Assembly (NCBI GenBank): GCA_947258465.1
Contig: CAMYIQ010000035.1
Location: 1 to 16,525 of the forward strand
Source of the DNA: an uncultured Erythrobacter sp.
GTDB lineage: Bacteria; Pseudomonadota; Alphaproteobacteria; Sphingomonadales; Sphingomonadaceae
Length of the DNA: 16,525 bases
Reading direction: 5' to 3'
Program-made: the position numbers and the translations under genes
Shown: in pieces, positions 1 to 6,246 of the stretch
Layout of the letters: each line of letters opens with the position of its first letter
Numbering within the stretch: position 1 is the stretch's first letter
The notes under the pieces: model-generated
Databases searched by the model: none
Told to the model about the DNA's origin: nothing
Seen by the model: the letters and a program-made list of their open reading frames with translations, nothing else

Positions 1-1
1 A

Positions 2-1636
2 CTTTGGTTCCTTCTGGCTTTGGTCCCAGATATAGGCGCACGTATTGCAACCATTGACGATTCAACTGCATTGGCCGCCTATTTCGCGCTGCTTGGCTGG
101 ACGAGTTTTGGGATCTGCGCCGCTGCCTGCATTTCTTCTGCTGCGATCCGCTGGTCAGGAGCGGTAGTCTTCGCTGCGGCCGCTCTTTTGTTTACCGGCT
201 TCGGTCAAGTAACCGGGCAATTCCTCACCTATGACGCGTTCATCAATCTGCTCAATTCAAGAGCCTTCGTAGACGATGCCTATGCCCAATACGGCGGCAA
301 ATTGTGGTGGTCTGCTGCGCTCTCGCTGCTGCTTCTTTTGGGCATTGGCTTGCCCGCGCGCGGACGGCTGGCGCTGCCCAACTGGCTTGCTCCGGTCCCC
401 TACGTAGTGGTGGCCTCGATCGCGGCCATCCTGTTCCTCCGTGGCGGAGAAGGTGCACGCGGGTTGCCTGCCAGCTATCCGACTCTCGCATATGCGAGCC
501 TGTATGGAATTGAGTTCGCACTTTCGCCCAATCGAATTCGGGAAGGCGTCTATTTGCAGCGCACAAGCGAGCCAGTTGATCATATCGTTCTTGTTATCGA
601 CGAAAGCGTTTCAGGCCATTATCTGGATATCAACTCGCCTTCCGGTGTCGAAACCGGCCTATCGCGCCAATGGCCGGGTATCACGATCTCGAATTTTGGC
701 GTTGTGCCAAGCATTACCAACTGCAGCATCGGATCGAACCTCGCGTTGCGATTTGGCGGAACACGCGAGAATTACCGGAACAGGATTGCCGCTGGTCCAT
801 CGATTTGGGCTTTTGCGAAAAGTGCGGGCATGAAAACCGTTTACATCGACGCGCAGCGCACTGGCGGGGCCCTGCATAACGGAATGAATGACGAAGAAGT
901 CGCGTTGATTGACCGCTTCTTTCAATTCGATGATGAGCCTGTCCTAACCCGCGACTCCCGCGTCGCAGAGCAGATAGCGATTGAAGTATCGAAGCCTGAG
1001 CCGAGCTTTATCGTGGCTAACAAGGTCGGGGCGCACTTCCCCGTTCATGACAAGTTTCCAGACGAGTATATGACCTATCGGCCGACCCTGCCTCGCGGCC
1101 AGTTCACGGATGTCTCGGATACGGGAAATCGCGAGGGTTTTGACGGTTCTGCCGAAAGCTGGCGCCAATACCGAAATGCATACCGGAACACGATTGCCTG
1201 GAACGTTGGCGCGTTCTTCGACCGACTTCTAGCGACAGCAGATTTATCCTCAAGCGCCTTGATCTACACATCCGATCACGGGCAGAACTTGCGTGAGGAT
1301 GGTAGCTCTGGCCTCTCCACACATTGCAACGCGGATCCGGGCGGTAGCGAAGGCGCTGTCCCATTGGTTTACATCGCTGGAGCGGATGTGTTGCCTTTAG
1401 CAAAGGAAATCCGAGGCAACGGCAGCCACTACAGGATCTTTCCGACGCTATTGCGACTCATGGGGTATGATCCGAAAAGAGCGCAGCAAATCTATGGTCC
1501 GGATCTATCCGATACTTCGGAGGAGCCGGAAACATTCAATACTCGTTTTAATGCCCGGCTTGGTCAGCTACCTCAATGGCAGTCAATCGACGCAGAAACG
1601 CTACTCATACCAGACGACCAGGATGCGGAGAATTGA
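2..1636 (+). CDS. Phosphoethanolamine-transferase-like membrane sulfatase-fold enzyme (5' partial)
   Basis: The frame is open to the left edge and the visible N-terminus already lies inside a hydrophobic helix, so the true start is outside the window; the TTG at 20 is not a credible start. Numbering from that TTG, hydrophobic segments at about 20-40, 45-60, 97-112 and 124-140 precede a soluble alkaline-phosphatase/sulfatase-fold domain. Visible family landmarks are IDES (E195, probable metal ligand), PSITNCS (T233, probable nucleophile), GAHFPVHDKFPDEY (H339), TSDHGQNL (D419, H420) and STHCNADP (H435). These match the EptA/OpgE-type layout, in which a phosphoethanolamine-type group is moved from phospholipid to lipid A or glycan in the periplasm. 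The nucleophile region differs from classical EptA/MCR, which reads roughly SCGTATAYSVPC, so the acceptor is uncertain. Base composition looks less GC-rich than the large downstream gene. Family assignment is good; substrate is unknown. Confidence 0.8.
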   Translation, partial: LWFLLALVPDIGARIATIDDSTALAAYFALLGWTSFGICAAACISSAAIRWSGAVVFAAAALLFTGFGQVTGQFLTYDAFINLLNSRAFVDDAYAQYGGKLWWSAALSLLLLLGIGLPARGRLALPNWLAPVPYVVVASIAAILFLRGGEGARGLPASYPTLAYASLYGIEFALSPNRIREGVYLQRTSEPVDHIVLVIDESVSGHYLDINSPSGVETGLSRQWPGITISNFGVVPSITNCSIGSNLALRFGGTRENYRNRIAAGPSIWAFAKSAGMKTVYIDAQRTGGALHNGMNDEEVALIDRFFQFDDEPVLTRDSRVAEQIAIEVSKPEPSFIVANKVGAHFPVHDKFPDEYMTYRPTLPRGQFTDVSDTGNREGFDGSAESWRQYRNAYRNTIAWNVGAFFDRLLATADLSSSALIYTSDHGQNLREDGSSGLSTHCNADPGGSEGAVPLVYIAGADVLPLAKEIRGNGSHYRIFPTLLRLMGYDPKRAQQIYGPDLSDTSEEPETFNTRFNARLGQLPQWQSIDAETLLIPDDQDAEN

Positions 1637-1987
1637 GAAGCAAGACGATCAGAGTTGTTTTTGCGTGAGAAGTTAAGGGCTGAAAAAGAGTCAGCGCGAT
1701 ACACTACTATTCTTTGTTCTCGCATAGTAAACCTGAAACAAACCCGAATACTTGTATCAAGGTGACGAACCCAATGGCCTGCTAGTTCCCGCAGCCACCT
1801 AAGCCATGGGTGCTGAGCCAGCAAAGGCAAAGGGATATGAGGGCAAATGACAATGTCCGATTACCACCCCAATTGCCGACGTTTCAGCACCACGCTGTAT
1901 TCCCCGTATGCCCACATTGATTTCGGATCCTGACTTCGAGTCGTCTCAGTTAGGCGGCAGTTTCTCTTGCCCGACTCGGACGGTTTC
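1637..1987. other. Gene-free gap between convergent genes
   Basis: Both flanking genes read into this 351-nt stretch, so two transcription ends are expected. I find no convincing intrinsic terminator. The only small inverted repeats are ACTAT/ATAGT (1706-1710 and 1724-1728, 13-nt loop) and TGCTG-AGC-CAGCA (1811-1823), neither followed by a T run on either strand. No reading frame here has a protein-like composition or a credible ribosome binding site. Nothing else recognisable. Confidence 0.5.
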
Positions 1988-3340
1988 CTATCGCAACACC
2001 CGCTCCGGCACAGAAGCGGTCTGAAAGCCTCGGCCCTCGGAACATCTGCAGCCCGAGCCTAGTCGTAGCGGCGCACCTGCATCGATTGCAGCCCCTGAGC
2101 GCCTCGTGTCGTAAAGATACTCGCGCGTCAGCGGGACCGCGTCCCGCTTGTGCGCAAGCTGGAGCTGAAAAACCATAAGATTGCCATTGCGAAACATCAT
2201 CTCGCAGGCGGCGAGATAATACTCCCACATCCGGCAGAAGCGCTCGTCGAAAAGTTCGAGCGCCTTTTCGCGGCGCGATTGAAAGCGCTCGTACCAATGC
2301 GCCAGAGTTTCCGCATAATGCAGCCTCAGAATCTCGATATCGGTAACCCACAGGCCCATGCGCTCGACGACGGACAGGGTCTCTGACAGCGACGGGATGT
2401 AACCGCCGGGAAAGATGTACTTGTCGACCCAGGGATCCTTTCCGCCCGGGGGAGCCATTCTCCCGATCGAGTGGACGACGGCGATCCCATCCGGAGCAAG
2501 ATGCTCTTCGATGGCTCTGAAAAAGGACCCGTAGCTGGCTGGGCCGACATGCTCGAACATCCCGACGGAAACGATACGGTCGAATTCACCCTGAAGGTCG
2601 CGGTAGTCGCAGAAATCGAACCGCGCCTCTTCTGCAAACCCAGCCTCCTCGGCGCGCTGGCGCGCCAGCGTCAGTTGCTCTTGCGAAAGGCTGATGCCTA
2701 ACACTTCGGCCGCGCCCTGCTTTGCCAATTCGATCGCGAGGCCGCCCCAGCCACAGCCAATGTCAAGGACGCTCATGCCTTCACCCACCATCAGCTTTTG
2801 CACAATGTGAGACCGCTTTGCGGTTTGAGCATCATCGAGAGAGCCGCAACCTTGGCAAAAATAAGCACAAGAATACTGCCAGTCTTCGTCGAGGAAGAGT
2901 GCATAGAACTCGTTCGAAAGGTCGTAGTGATGCGCGACGTTTCTGGCCGCTTTACGGCGGCGGTTGCCTGTGAGACGGGTGGCTATCCGCGCGAGCGGTG
3001 CGCGGAGGCGTTCGATCGGCAATTCATCAAGTGCATCGAGCCCGGAAGTAACAATTGCAAGGAGATCGCGAATGGATCCGTCCTCCACTGTGAGGGACCC
3101 ATCCATATAGGCCTCGCCGAGCGCAAGCGAGGGGCGCGAGAGAAGCTTGAACGGCAGCGCAGCGCTATGAAGCTTGATCGCAACCGAGGGTCCTGGTGAA
3201 CCGGAATCGATGACCAGTCGCGTCGCGTGAGCACCGATGACTGTAAGTCGACCAGCCTTCACGATGGCGCGCAAGGCTGGCTTCAATGCACGCAGACCAA
3301 GTTCGTGACGCGCTGATTTTCCTCGTTGTCTCTGGGTCAT
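1988..3340 (-). CDS. cfa: Cyclopropane-fatty-acyl-phospholipid synthase
   Basis: A 450-residue SAM-dependent enzyme that adds a methylene group across cis double bonds of phospholipid acyl chains at the inner membrane, a classical stationary-phase and acid/stress adaptation. The N-terminal domain (about 1-135) is followed by a class I methyltransferase fold. The SAM loop is VLDIGCGWGG (191-200). Residues matching the E. coli active site are visible: C158 in QYSCAY, E264 in MFEHVG, H290 in VVHSIG and Y342 in LHYAETL. The match continues to about AVPLTREYLY (401-410). The ATG at 3340 is preceded on the minus strand by AGAGG four bases upstream. The last 40 residues are unlike the rest and have lower third-position GC. 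A neighbouring frame would instead end GLQSMQVRRYD at 2059, so a small indel near the 3' end is possible. Monocistronic; divergent from the next cluster. Confidence 0.93.
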   Translation of the reverse strand: MTQRQRGKSARHELGLRALKPALRAIVKAGRLTVIGAHATRLVIDSGSPGPSVAIKLHSAALPFKLLSRPSLALGEAYMDGSLTVEDGSIRDLLAIVTSGLDALDELPIERLRAPLARIATRLTGNRRRKAARNVAHHYDLSNEFYALFLDEDWQYSCAYFCQGCGSLDDAQTAKRSHIVQKLMVGEGMSVLDIGCGWGGLAIELAKQGAAEVLGISLSQEQLTLARQRAEEAGFAEEARFDFCDYRDLQGEFDRIVSVGMFEHVGPASYGSFFRAIEEHLAPDGIAVVHSIGRMAPPGGKDPWVDKYIFPGGYIPSLSETLSVVERMGLWVTDIEILRLHYAETLAHWYERFQSRREKALELFDERFCRMWEYYLAACEMMFRNGNLMVFQLQLAHKRDAVPLTREYLYDTRRSGAAIDAGAPLRLGSGCRCSEGRGFQTASVPERVLR

Positions 3341-3416
3341 ACCGCCTCTCAGGTCTTGAATGATTGTGTTCCCAAAGACGAGCGGTCGGAGATCAACTTA
3401 CACTTCCAAGTCCGGC

Positions 3417-3437
3417 GTGGGTGCTTTCGGGCACCAC
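3417..3437. other. Stem-loop in the divergent promoter region
   Basis: GTGG(G)TGC pairs with GCACCAC around the loop TTTCGG, giving a seven-pair stem with one bulged G. No T run follows on either strand, so it does not look like an intrinsic terminator. It could be part of a 5' leader of the plus-strand cluster or an operator; position is the only support for either role. Confidence 0.35.
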
Positions 3438-3517
3438 AAGAAAGCCTCCCTGTAAGAACGCGGCCGGCTCTGCGTCTATTTCCTGAAGCACCGCCTATTG
3501 AAGCGCGGCTTTGCGAT

Positions 3518-3522
3518 GGAGG
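3518..3522 (+). promoter_or_regulatory. Ribosome binding site fixing the DUF2933 start
   Basis: GGAGG lies seven bases before the ATG at 3530. It is the strongest Shine-Dalgarno match in the area and decides this start over earlier in-frame codons back to 3326. Confidence 0.75.
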
Positions 3523-3529
3523 TATAACT

Positions 3530-3871
3530 ATGCGAAAGGGGACAAGTGGTCCGGATCGGCCCTTTTTCGGAACGCGGGCAGGAATAACGGTGACCGTGTT
3601 TCTTCTCGCCGTCGGGTTCCTGCTGCTGTTCGAGCATCAGGCCCATATCCCCGGTGACTATTATCTGCTCGGATTGATCCTGGCGTTTTGCGTGGGCATC
3701 CACCTCTTCATGCACGGTGGGCATGGCGGACACGGCGGGCATAGCCCGGCCGATACACCACCGTCCGGGCACCATGGCGCACATGACCAGACAACCGATA
3801 CCGCGTCCAAGAAAACTGCCTCCCGATATGCGGCCAATGACCGGCCGGGCAACGATAGAGGAGTGCGCTGA
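3530..3871 (+). CDS. Small membrane protein with His/Gly-rich tail (DUF2933 type)
   Basis: A 113-residue protein. A short N-terminus is followed by two hydrophobic helices (about 17-34 and 43-61) joined by an EHQAHIPGDYY turn, then HLFMHGGHGGHGGH (58-71) and a hydrophilic His-containing tail (GHHGAHD at 80-86, then a charged end). The two-helix core and HGG repeats match DUF2933 proteins. That family is of unknown function and often lies next to metal-resistance genes. The His cluster just after the second helix could bind a divalent metal at the membrane surface; that is inference. It heads a tightly packed plus-strand cluster, its stop two bases before the next start. The first 204 bases of the open frame are excluded because they lack coding character. 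Confidence 0.8.
   Translation: MRKGTSGPDRPFFGTRAGITVTVFLLAVGFLLLFEHQAHIPGDYYLLGLILAFCVGIHLFMHGGHGGHGGHSPADTPPSGHHGAHDQTTDTASKKTASRYAANDRPGNDRGVR
3713..3742 (+). repeat. Short tandem HGG-coding repeat
   Basis: Three nine-base units each encode His-Gly-Gly and are followed by a fourth His codon. The units differ at synonymous third positions (cac ggt ggg, cat ggc gga, cac ggc ggg), so the peptide repeat appears selected rather than newly expanded by slippage. Confidence 0.7.
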
Positions 3872-3873
3872 CG

Positions 3874-4527
3874 ATGCACGATTCCGCATACGGACTTTGG
3901 ATATTGGTCGCCTTCAACTCGGCGATCTTCATTCTTTTTGCGTTCAGCTTTTTCAAGCCGAAATCGGGCCGCGATTGGCGCTCCTTTGGGGCGTTCAGCG
4001 CCTTTCTCGTGGCGCTTTTCACCGAGATGTACGGCTTCCCGCTTACCATCTACTTCCTGTCCGGATGGCTGCAGAGCAATTATCCGTCGGTTGACTGGTT
4101 CGCGCACGATTCCGGTCATTTGCTCGAAATGCTGTTTGGCTGGCGCGGCAATCCGCATTTCGGTCCGTTCCACCTCCTCAGTTTTGGTTTGATCGGAGGT
4201 GGTTTCATCCTTTTGTCGGCCGCGTGGCGCGTGCTCTATCAGGCACAGAAGGGGGGGACACTTGCAACCGAAGGACCTTATGCTCGCATCCGCCACCCGC
4301 AATATGTCGGTTTCGTCCTCATCATGCTGGGCTTTCTGGTTCAGTGGCCGACCATACTTACGCTGGCCATGTTCCCGATCCTCCTCCTCATGTACTGGCG
4401 GCTGTCGCTGCGGGAGGAGCGAGAGGCACTCGCCGGGTTCGGCGAGCGCTATCGCCAATACGCAGCACGCGTTCCCCGGTTTTTCCCGAAGTTTCGCACG
4501 CTCGTCTCCGCCAAGCCAGGGAGGTGA
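3874..4527 (+). CDS. ICMT/phospholipid-methyltransferase-like integral membrane protein
   Basis: A 217-residue membrane protein with hydrophobic segments at about 7-26, 37-62, 100-121 and 144-175. The C-terminal half carries the hallmark of the isoprenylcysteine carboxyl methyltransferase / phospholipid methyltransferase superfamily: GPYARIRHPQY (134-144), a long hydrophobic hairpin, then LREEREAL (179-186) and FGERYRQYAARVPRFFP (189-205), which form the SAM pocket in known relatives. Bacteria generally lack prenylated CaaX proteins, so the substrate is more likely a lipid, quinone or other small membrane molecule. AGAGGAG (3857-3863) serves as ribosome binding site ten bases before the ATG. 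The gene starts two bases after the DUF2933 stop, indicating co-translation. A seven-G run (4251-4257) lies inside the coding sequence just before the SAM motif. Fold is well supported; substrate unknown. Confidence 0.85.
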   Translation: MHDSAYGLWILVAFNSAIFILFAFSFFKPKSGRDWRSFGAFSAFLVALFTEMYGFPLTIYFLSGWLQSNYPSVDWFAHDSGHLLEMLFGWRGNPHFGPFHLLSFGLIGGGFILLSAAWRVLYQAQKGGTLATEGPYARIRHPQYVGFVLIMLGFLVQWPTILTLAMFPILLLMYWRLSLREEREALAGFGERYRQYAARVPRFFPKFRTLVSAKPGR

Positions 4528-4579
4528 CAATAACTTGCTCCATTCCTGCCGGGGCGCGGTTCGCGACTGACCTGACCTA

Positions 4580-5695
4580 GTGAGCGCAGCCGTTACAGTG
4601 GTCGGCGCAGGTCCGGCGGGTCTCGCCGCGGCGATCGTGCTCGCCAAAGGCGGAAGGGATGTCGAGCTTCACGAATGGCACCGCCACGTCGGGGCGCGCT
4701 TTCACGGCGATTTCCAGGGCCTTGAAAACTGGAGCTGCGACGAGGATACGCTGTGCGAACTCCAAAGCTGGGGGATCGATATCAACTTCCTGGCCCATCC
4801 AGTTCGAACAGGCACGGGTTTCGATGCGCGCGGACGGCGGTACGAGATTTCAGCGCGCCGCCCACTCTATTATCTCGTTGAGCGCGGCGGATCGGTGCAA
4901 AGCCTCGAGTATGGGCTCCTCAAGCAGGCAGAGGCGCTTGGTGTGCAGGTCCATTTCGGGAGCCGCGTTCGCGAAACCGAGGGAGAAACGATCCTCGCCG
5001 GGGGACCGCGCAAAGCCGATATCATCGCCTCGGGATATGTATTCGAAACCGAGTGTGAAGATGGAGCTTACATTGCCTTCGACGACCGTTTGACACCGCG
5101 AGGCTATGCCTATCTCCTGGTCCATCAAGGCCGCGGGACTATCGCAGCGTGTCTTTTTCGCGGCTTCAAACGGCAACAGGAATTTGTCGAGCGAACCTGT
5201 GATTTCTTCCGGGAGAAAGTCGGGCTCGTGATGCGTAACCAACAAGCCTTCGGCGGTTATGGAAATCTGCGACTCCCAAGAAGCGCAGTTCAGGGGCGCC
5301 ATCCGGTTGCGGGCGAGCATGCGGGTTTCCAGGATGCCCTTGCGGGGTTTGGTTTACGCTATTCAATCACTTCGGGCGCGCTCGCTGCACAAAGCATCCT
5401 CGAAAATCGAAGCTATGAGCAATTGTGGCGCCGTTTGCTTTTACCGAGAATGAAGGCGGGCATCGTCAATCGTTTTGTCTTCAACAGCATCGGAACGACA
5501 GGACGCCATTGGGTGACAGCGAAACTGATGCAAGCCAGTACGGGAGAAAGGCTGCACAAGCTGTATGCGGCATCGTCTCTCCACGCTCTGCTCTTCCCCG
5601 CTGCAGAACGTCGCCTGCGCAGGGGCTTACATGACCCAAGTTGCGACCATCAGGACTGCACATGCGTGTGGTGCGAACATGGAACGGCGTTCTGA
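4580..5695 (+). CDS. FAD-dependent oxidoreductase, geranylgeranyl-reductase-like, with C-terminal Cys cluster
   Basis: A 371-residue flavoprotein. The Rossmann dinucleotide motif VVGAGPAGLAAA (7-18) begins almost at the N-terminus, and GEHAGFQDALAGFGLRYSITSG (245-266) resembles the second FAD-contact region of the geranylgeranyl reductase / p-hydroxybenzoate hydroxylase fold. Such enzymes reduce isoprenoid double bonds or hydroxylate lipophilic substrates; the substrate here is unknown. The C-terminus holds C355-x4-C360-x-C362-x2-C365, flanked by His residues, which could bind metal or an Fe-S cluster. The GTG start at 4580 is the first codon after an in-frame TAG (4577-4579); the next candidate would cut into the FAD motif. 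No clear Shine-Dalgarno is visible, so translation may depend on re-initiation from the gene 52 bases upstream. Its stop is two bases before the YHS gene. Confidence 0.82.
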   Translation: MSAAVTVVGAGPAGLAAAIVLAKGGRDVELHEWHRHVGARFHGDFQGLENWSCDEDTLCELQSWGIDINFLAHPVRTGTGFDARGRRYEISARRPLYYLVERGGSVQSLEYGLLKQAEALGVQVHFGSRVRETEGETILAGGPRKADIIASGYVFETECEDGAYIAFDDRLTPRGYAYLLVHQGRGTIAACLFRGFKRQQEFVERTCDFFREKVGLVMRNQQAFGGYGNLRLPRSAVQGRHPVAGEHAGFQDALAGFGLRYSITSGALAAQSILENRSYEQLWRRLLLPRMKAGIVNRFVFNSIGTTGRHWVTAKLMQASTGERLHKLYAASSLHALLFPAAERRLRRGLHDPSCDHQDCTCVWCEHGTAF

Positions 5696-5697
5696 CG

Positions 5698-5883
5698 ATG
5701 CAGGTGACCGATCCAGTATGCCGGCGTAGCATTCCGCTAGAGACCGTCGAGGCCCACCGCGAATTTTTGGGATGGTCTTATTTCTTCTGCTCGGCTCAGT
5801 GCGTGCGGCGCTTCGATCAGCGCCCCGAGAATTACATTGATCGGCAGCAAGGCGGGCCGCCGGCGCACATTGAGCAGCCCTGA
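5698..5883 (+). CDS. YHS-domain small protein
   Basis: A 61-residue protein made almost wholly of one YHS domain: TDPVCRR (4-10), then FLGWSYFFCSAQCVRRF (23-39) and RPENYI (42-47). The family pattern DPVC...Y.G..Y.FCS..C...F...P..Y is complete, with C8, C31 and C35 as possible metal ligands. YHS domains occur in copper and other heavy-metal ATPases and as free proteins beside metal-resistance genes; a role in metal binding or delivery is inferred. The ATG at 5698 is chosen because the domain begins five residues later and the start lies two bases after the FAD gene's stop, which suggests coupling. Earlier in-frame ATGs at 5641 and 5662 would overlap the FAD gene and add residues outside the domain. 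Confidence 0.82.
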   Translation: MQVTDPVCRRSIPLETVEAHREFLGWSYFFCSAQCVRRFDQRPENYIDRQQGGPPAHIEQP

Positions 5884-5989
5884 CAGGGCAGAGCCTCTTC
5901 GCTTGGAGGCGAATGCGCATCGACCCTTGCGCGCCGTCTGGTGAGCAAGATGCCCCGCCGGGCCAGAGCCTCCACCGATCGATAATCCC

Positions 5990-6024
5990 GGTTCGATCTT
6001 GGAACGCGAGATCGCGAGCGAACC
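5990..6024. other. Compound stem-loop
   Basis: GGTTCG (5990-5995) pairs perfectly with CGAACC (6019-6024), and inside it CGCG (6005-6008) pairs with CGCG (6013-6016) around AGAT. The whole could form a two-tier hairpin in the leader region before the stress-protein gene. GGTTCGATC recalls a tRNA T-arm, but no tRNA fold surrounds it. Confidence 0.35.
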
Positions 6025-6233
6025 AATGGTGCGGGTGTAATTGATCGGCACCGATGGCGTCCAAGTATATGTCGGCCTTCCCCGATCGGCCGGCTTTCGA
6101 GAAGAAGTCTCGCTGCCCTGCATGAGGCTGGTGAGACCATGCCGGTGTTCCCTGCGTCTGATGGCCGATGTGCCATAAATTCCATTCGCGGGGACACCAG
6201 GCATGATTGCCTGGGCGAAACGATGATGATGCC

Positions 6234-6239
6234 GGAGGG
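6234..6239 (+). promoter_or_regulatory. Ribosome binding site fixing the universal stress protein start
   Basis: GGAGGG lies seven bases before the ATG at 6247. It favours this start over in-frame codons upstream back to 6139, whose translation does not look like protein. Confidence 0.7.
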
Positions 6240-6246
6240 TACTGCC

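Larger units (their letters stand above)
3341..3529. promoter_or_regulatory. Divergent intergenic region, presumed to hold promoters for cfa and the DUF2933 cluster
   Basis: This 189-nt gap separates the minus-strand cfa start from the plus-strand DUF2933 start, so promoters for both directions should lie here or close by. I cannot assign -35/-10 boxes with confidence. The plus-strand frame of the downstream gene is open through the whole gap, but its translation has no protein-like pattern and the good ribosome binding site is at 3518-3522. A stem-loop at 3417-3437 is the only clear structure. Confidence 0.45.
5884..6246. other. Gene-free stretch between YHS and universal stress genes
   Basis: These 363 nt carry no recognisable gene. 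Plus-strand frames are interrupted. Minus-strand frames are open across most of it but match no family I know and lack good start signals. Possible elements are a six-pair stem-loop just after the YHS stop (5893-5910, loop TCGCTT, no T run), a compound stem-loop at 5990-6024, and a weak promoter-like pair TTGATC (6041-6046) and TATATG (6066-6071), spaced 19 bases. It probably holds the end of one transcript and the promoter and leader of the stress-protein/glucan-synthase pair; that is inference. Confidence 0.45.

Noticed and set aside
20..22. TTG as the start of the phosphoethanolamine-transferase-like gene
   Set aside because: The preceding six codons are open and hydrophobic, continuing a membrane helix, so the gene is cut by the window edge.
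1811..1823. TGCTG-AGC-CAGCA hairpin as a terminator for the convergent genes
   Set aside because: It has only five pairs with a three-base loop and no T run on either strand.
3326..3529. In-frame upstream extension of the DUF2933 gene
   Set aside because: It would overlap the cfa start, and the translation has no coding character; a strong GGAGG precedes the ATG at 3530.
3661..4647. 328-codon open frame on the minus strand
   Set aside because: It lies antisense to the DUF2933 and ICMT-like genes, and its translation is rich in Pro, Glu, Lys and Arg with no domain. It is a shadow of GC-rich coding sequence.
5893..5910. Stem-loop after the YHS gene as an intrinsic terminator
   Set aside because: The six-pair stem includes a G-T pair and there is no following T run.
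5985..6030. Possible tRNA, from a GGTTCGATC sequence resembling a T-arm
   Set aside because: No acceptor, D or anticodon stem can be drawn around it.
6139..6246. In-frame upstream extension of the universal stress protein
   Set aside because: The added residues do not resemble the family, and GGAGGG is correctly spaced for the ATG at 6247.
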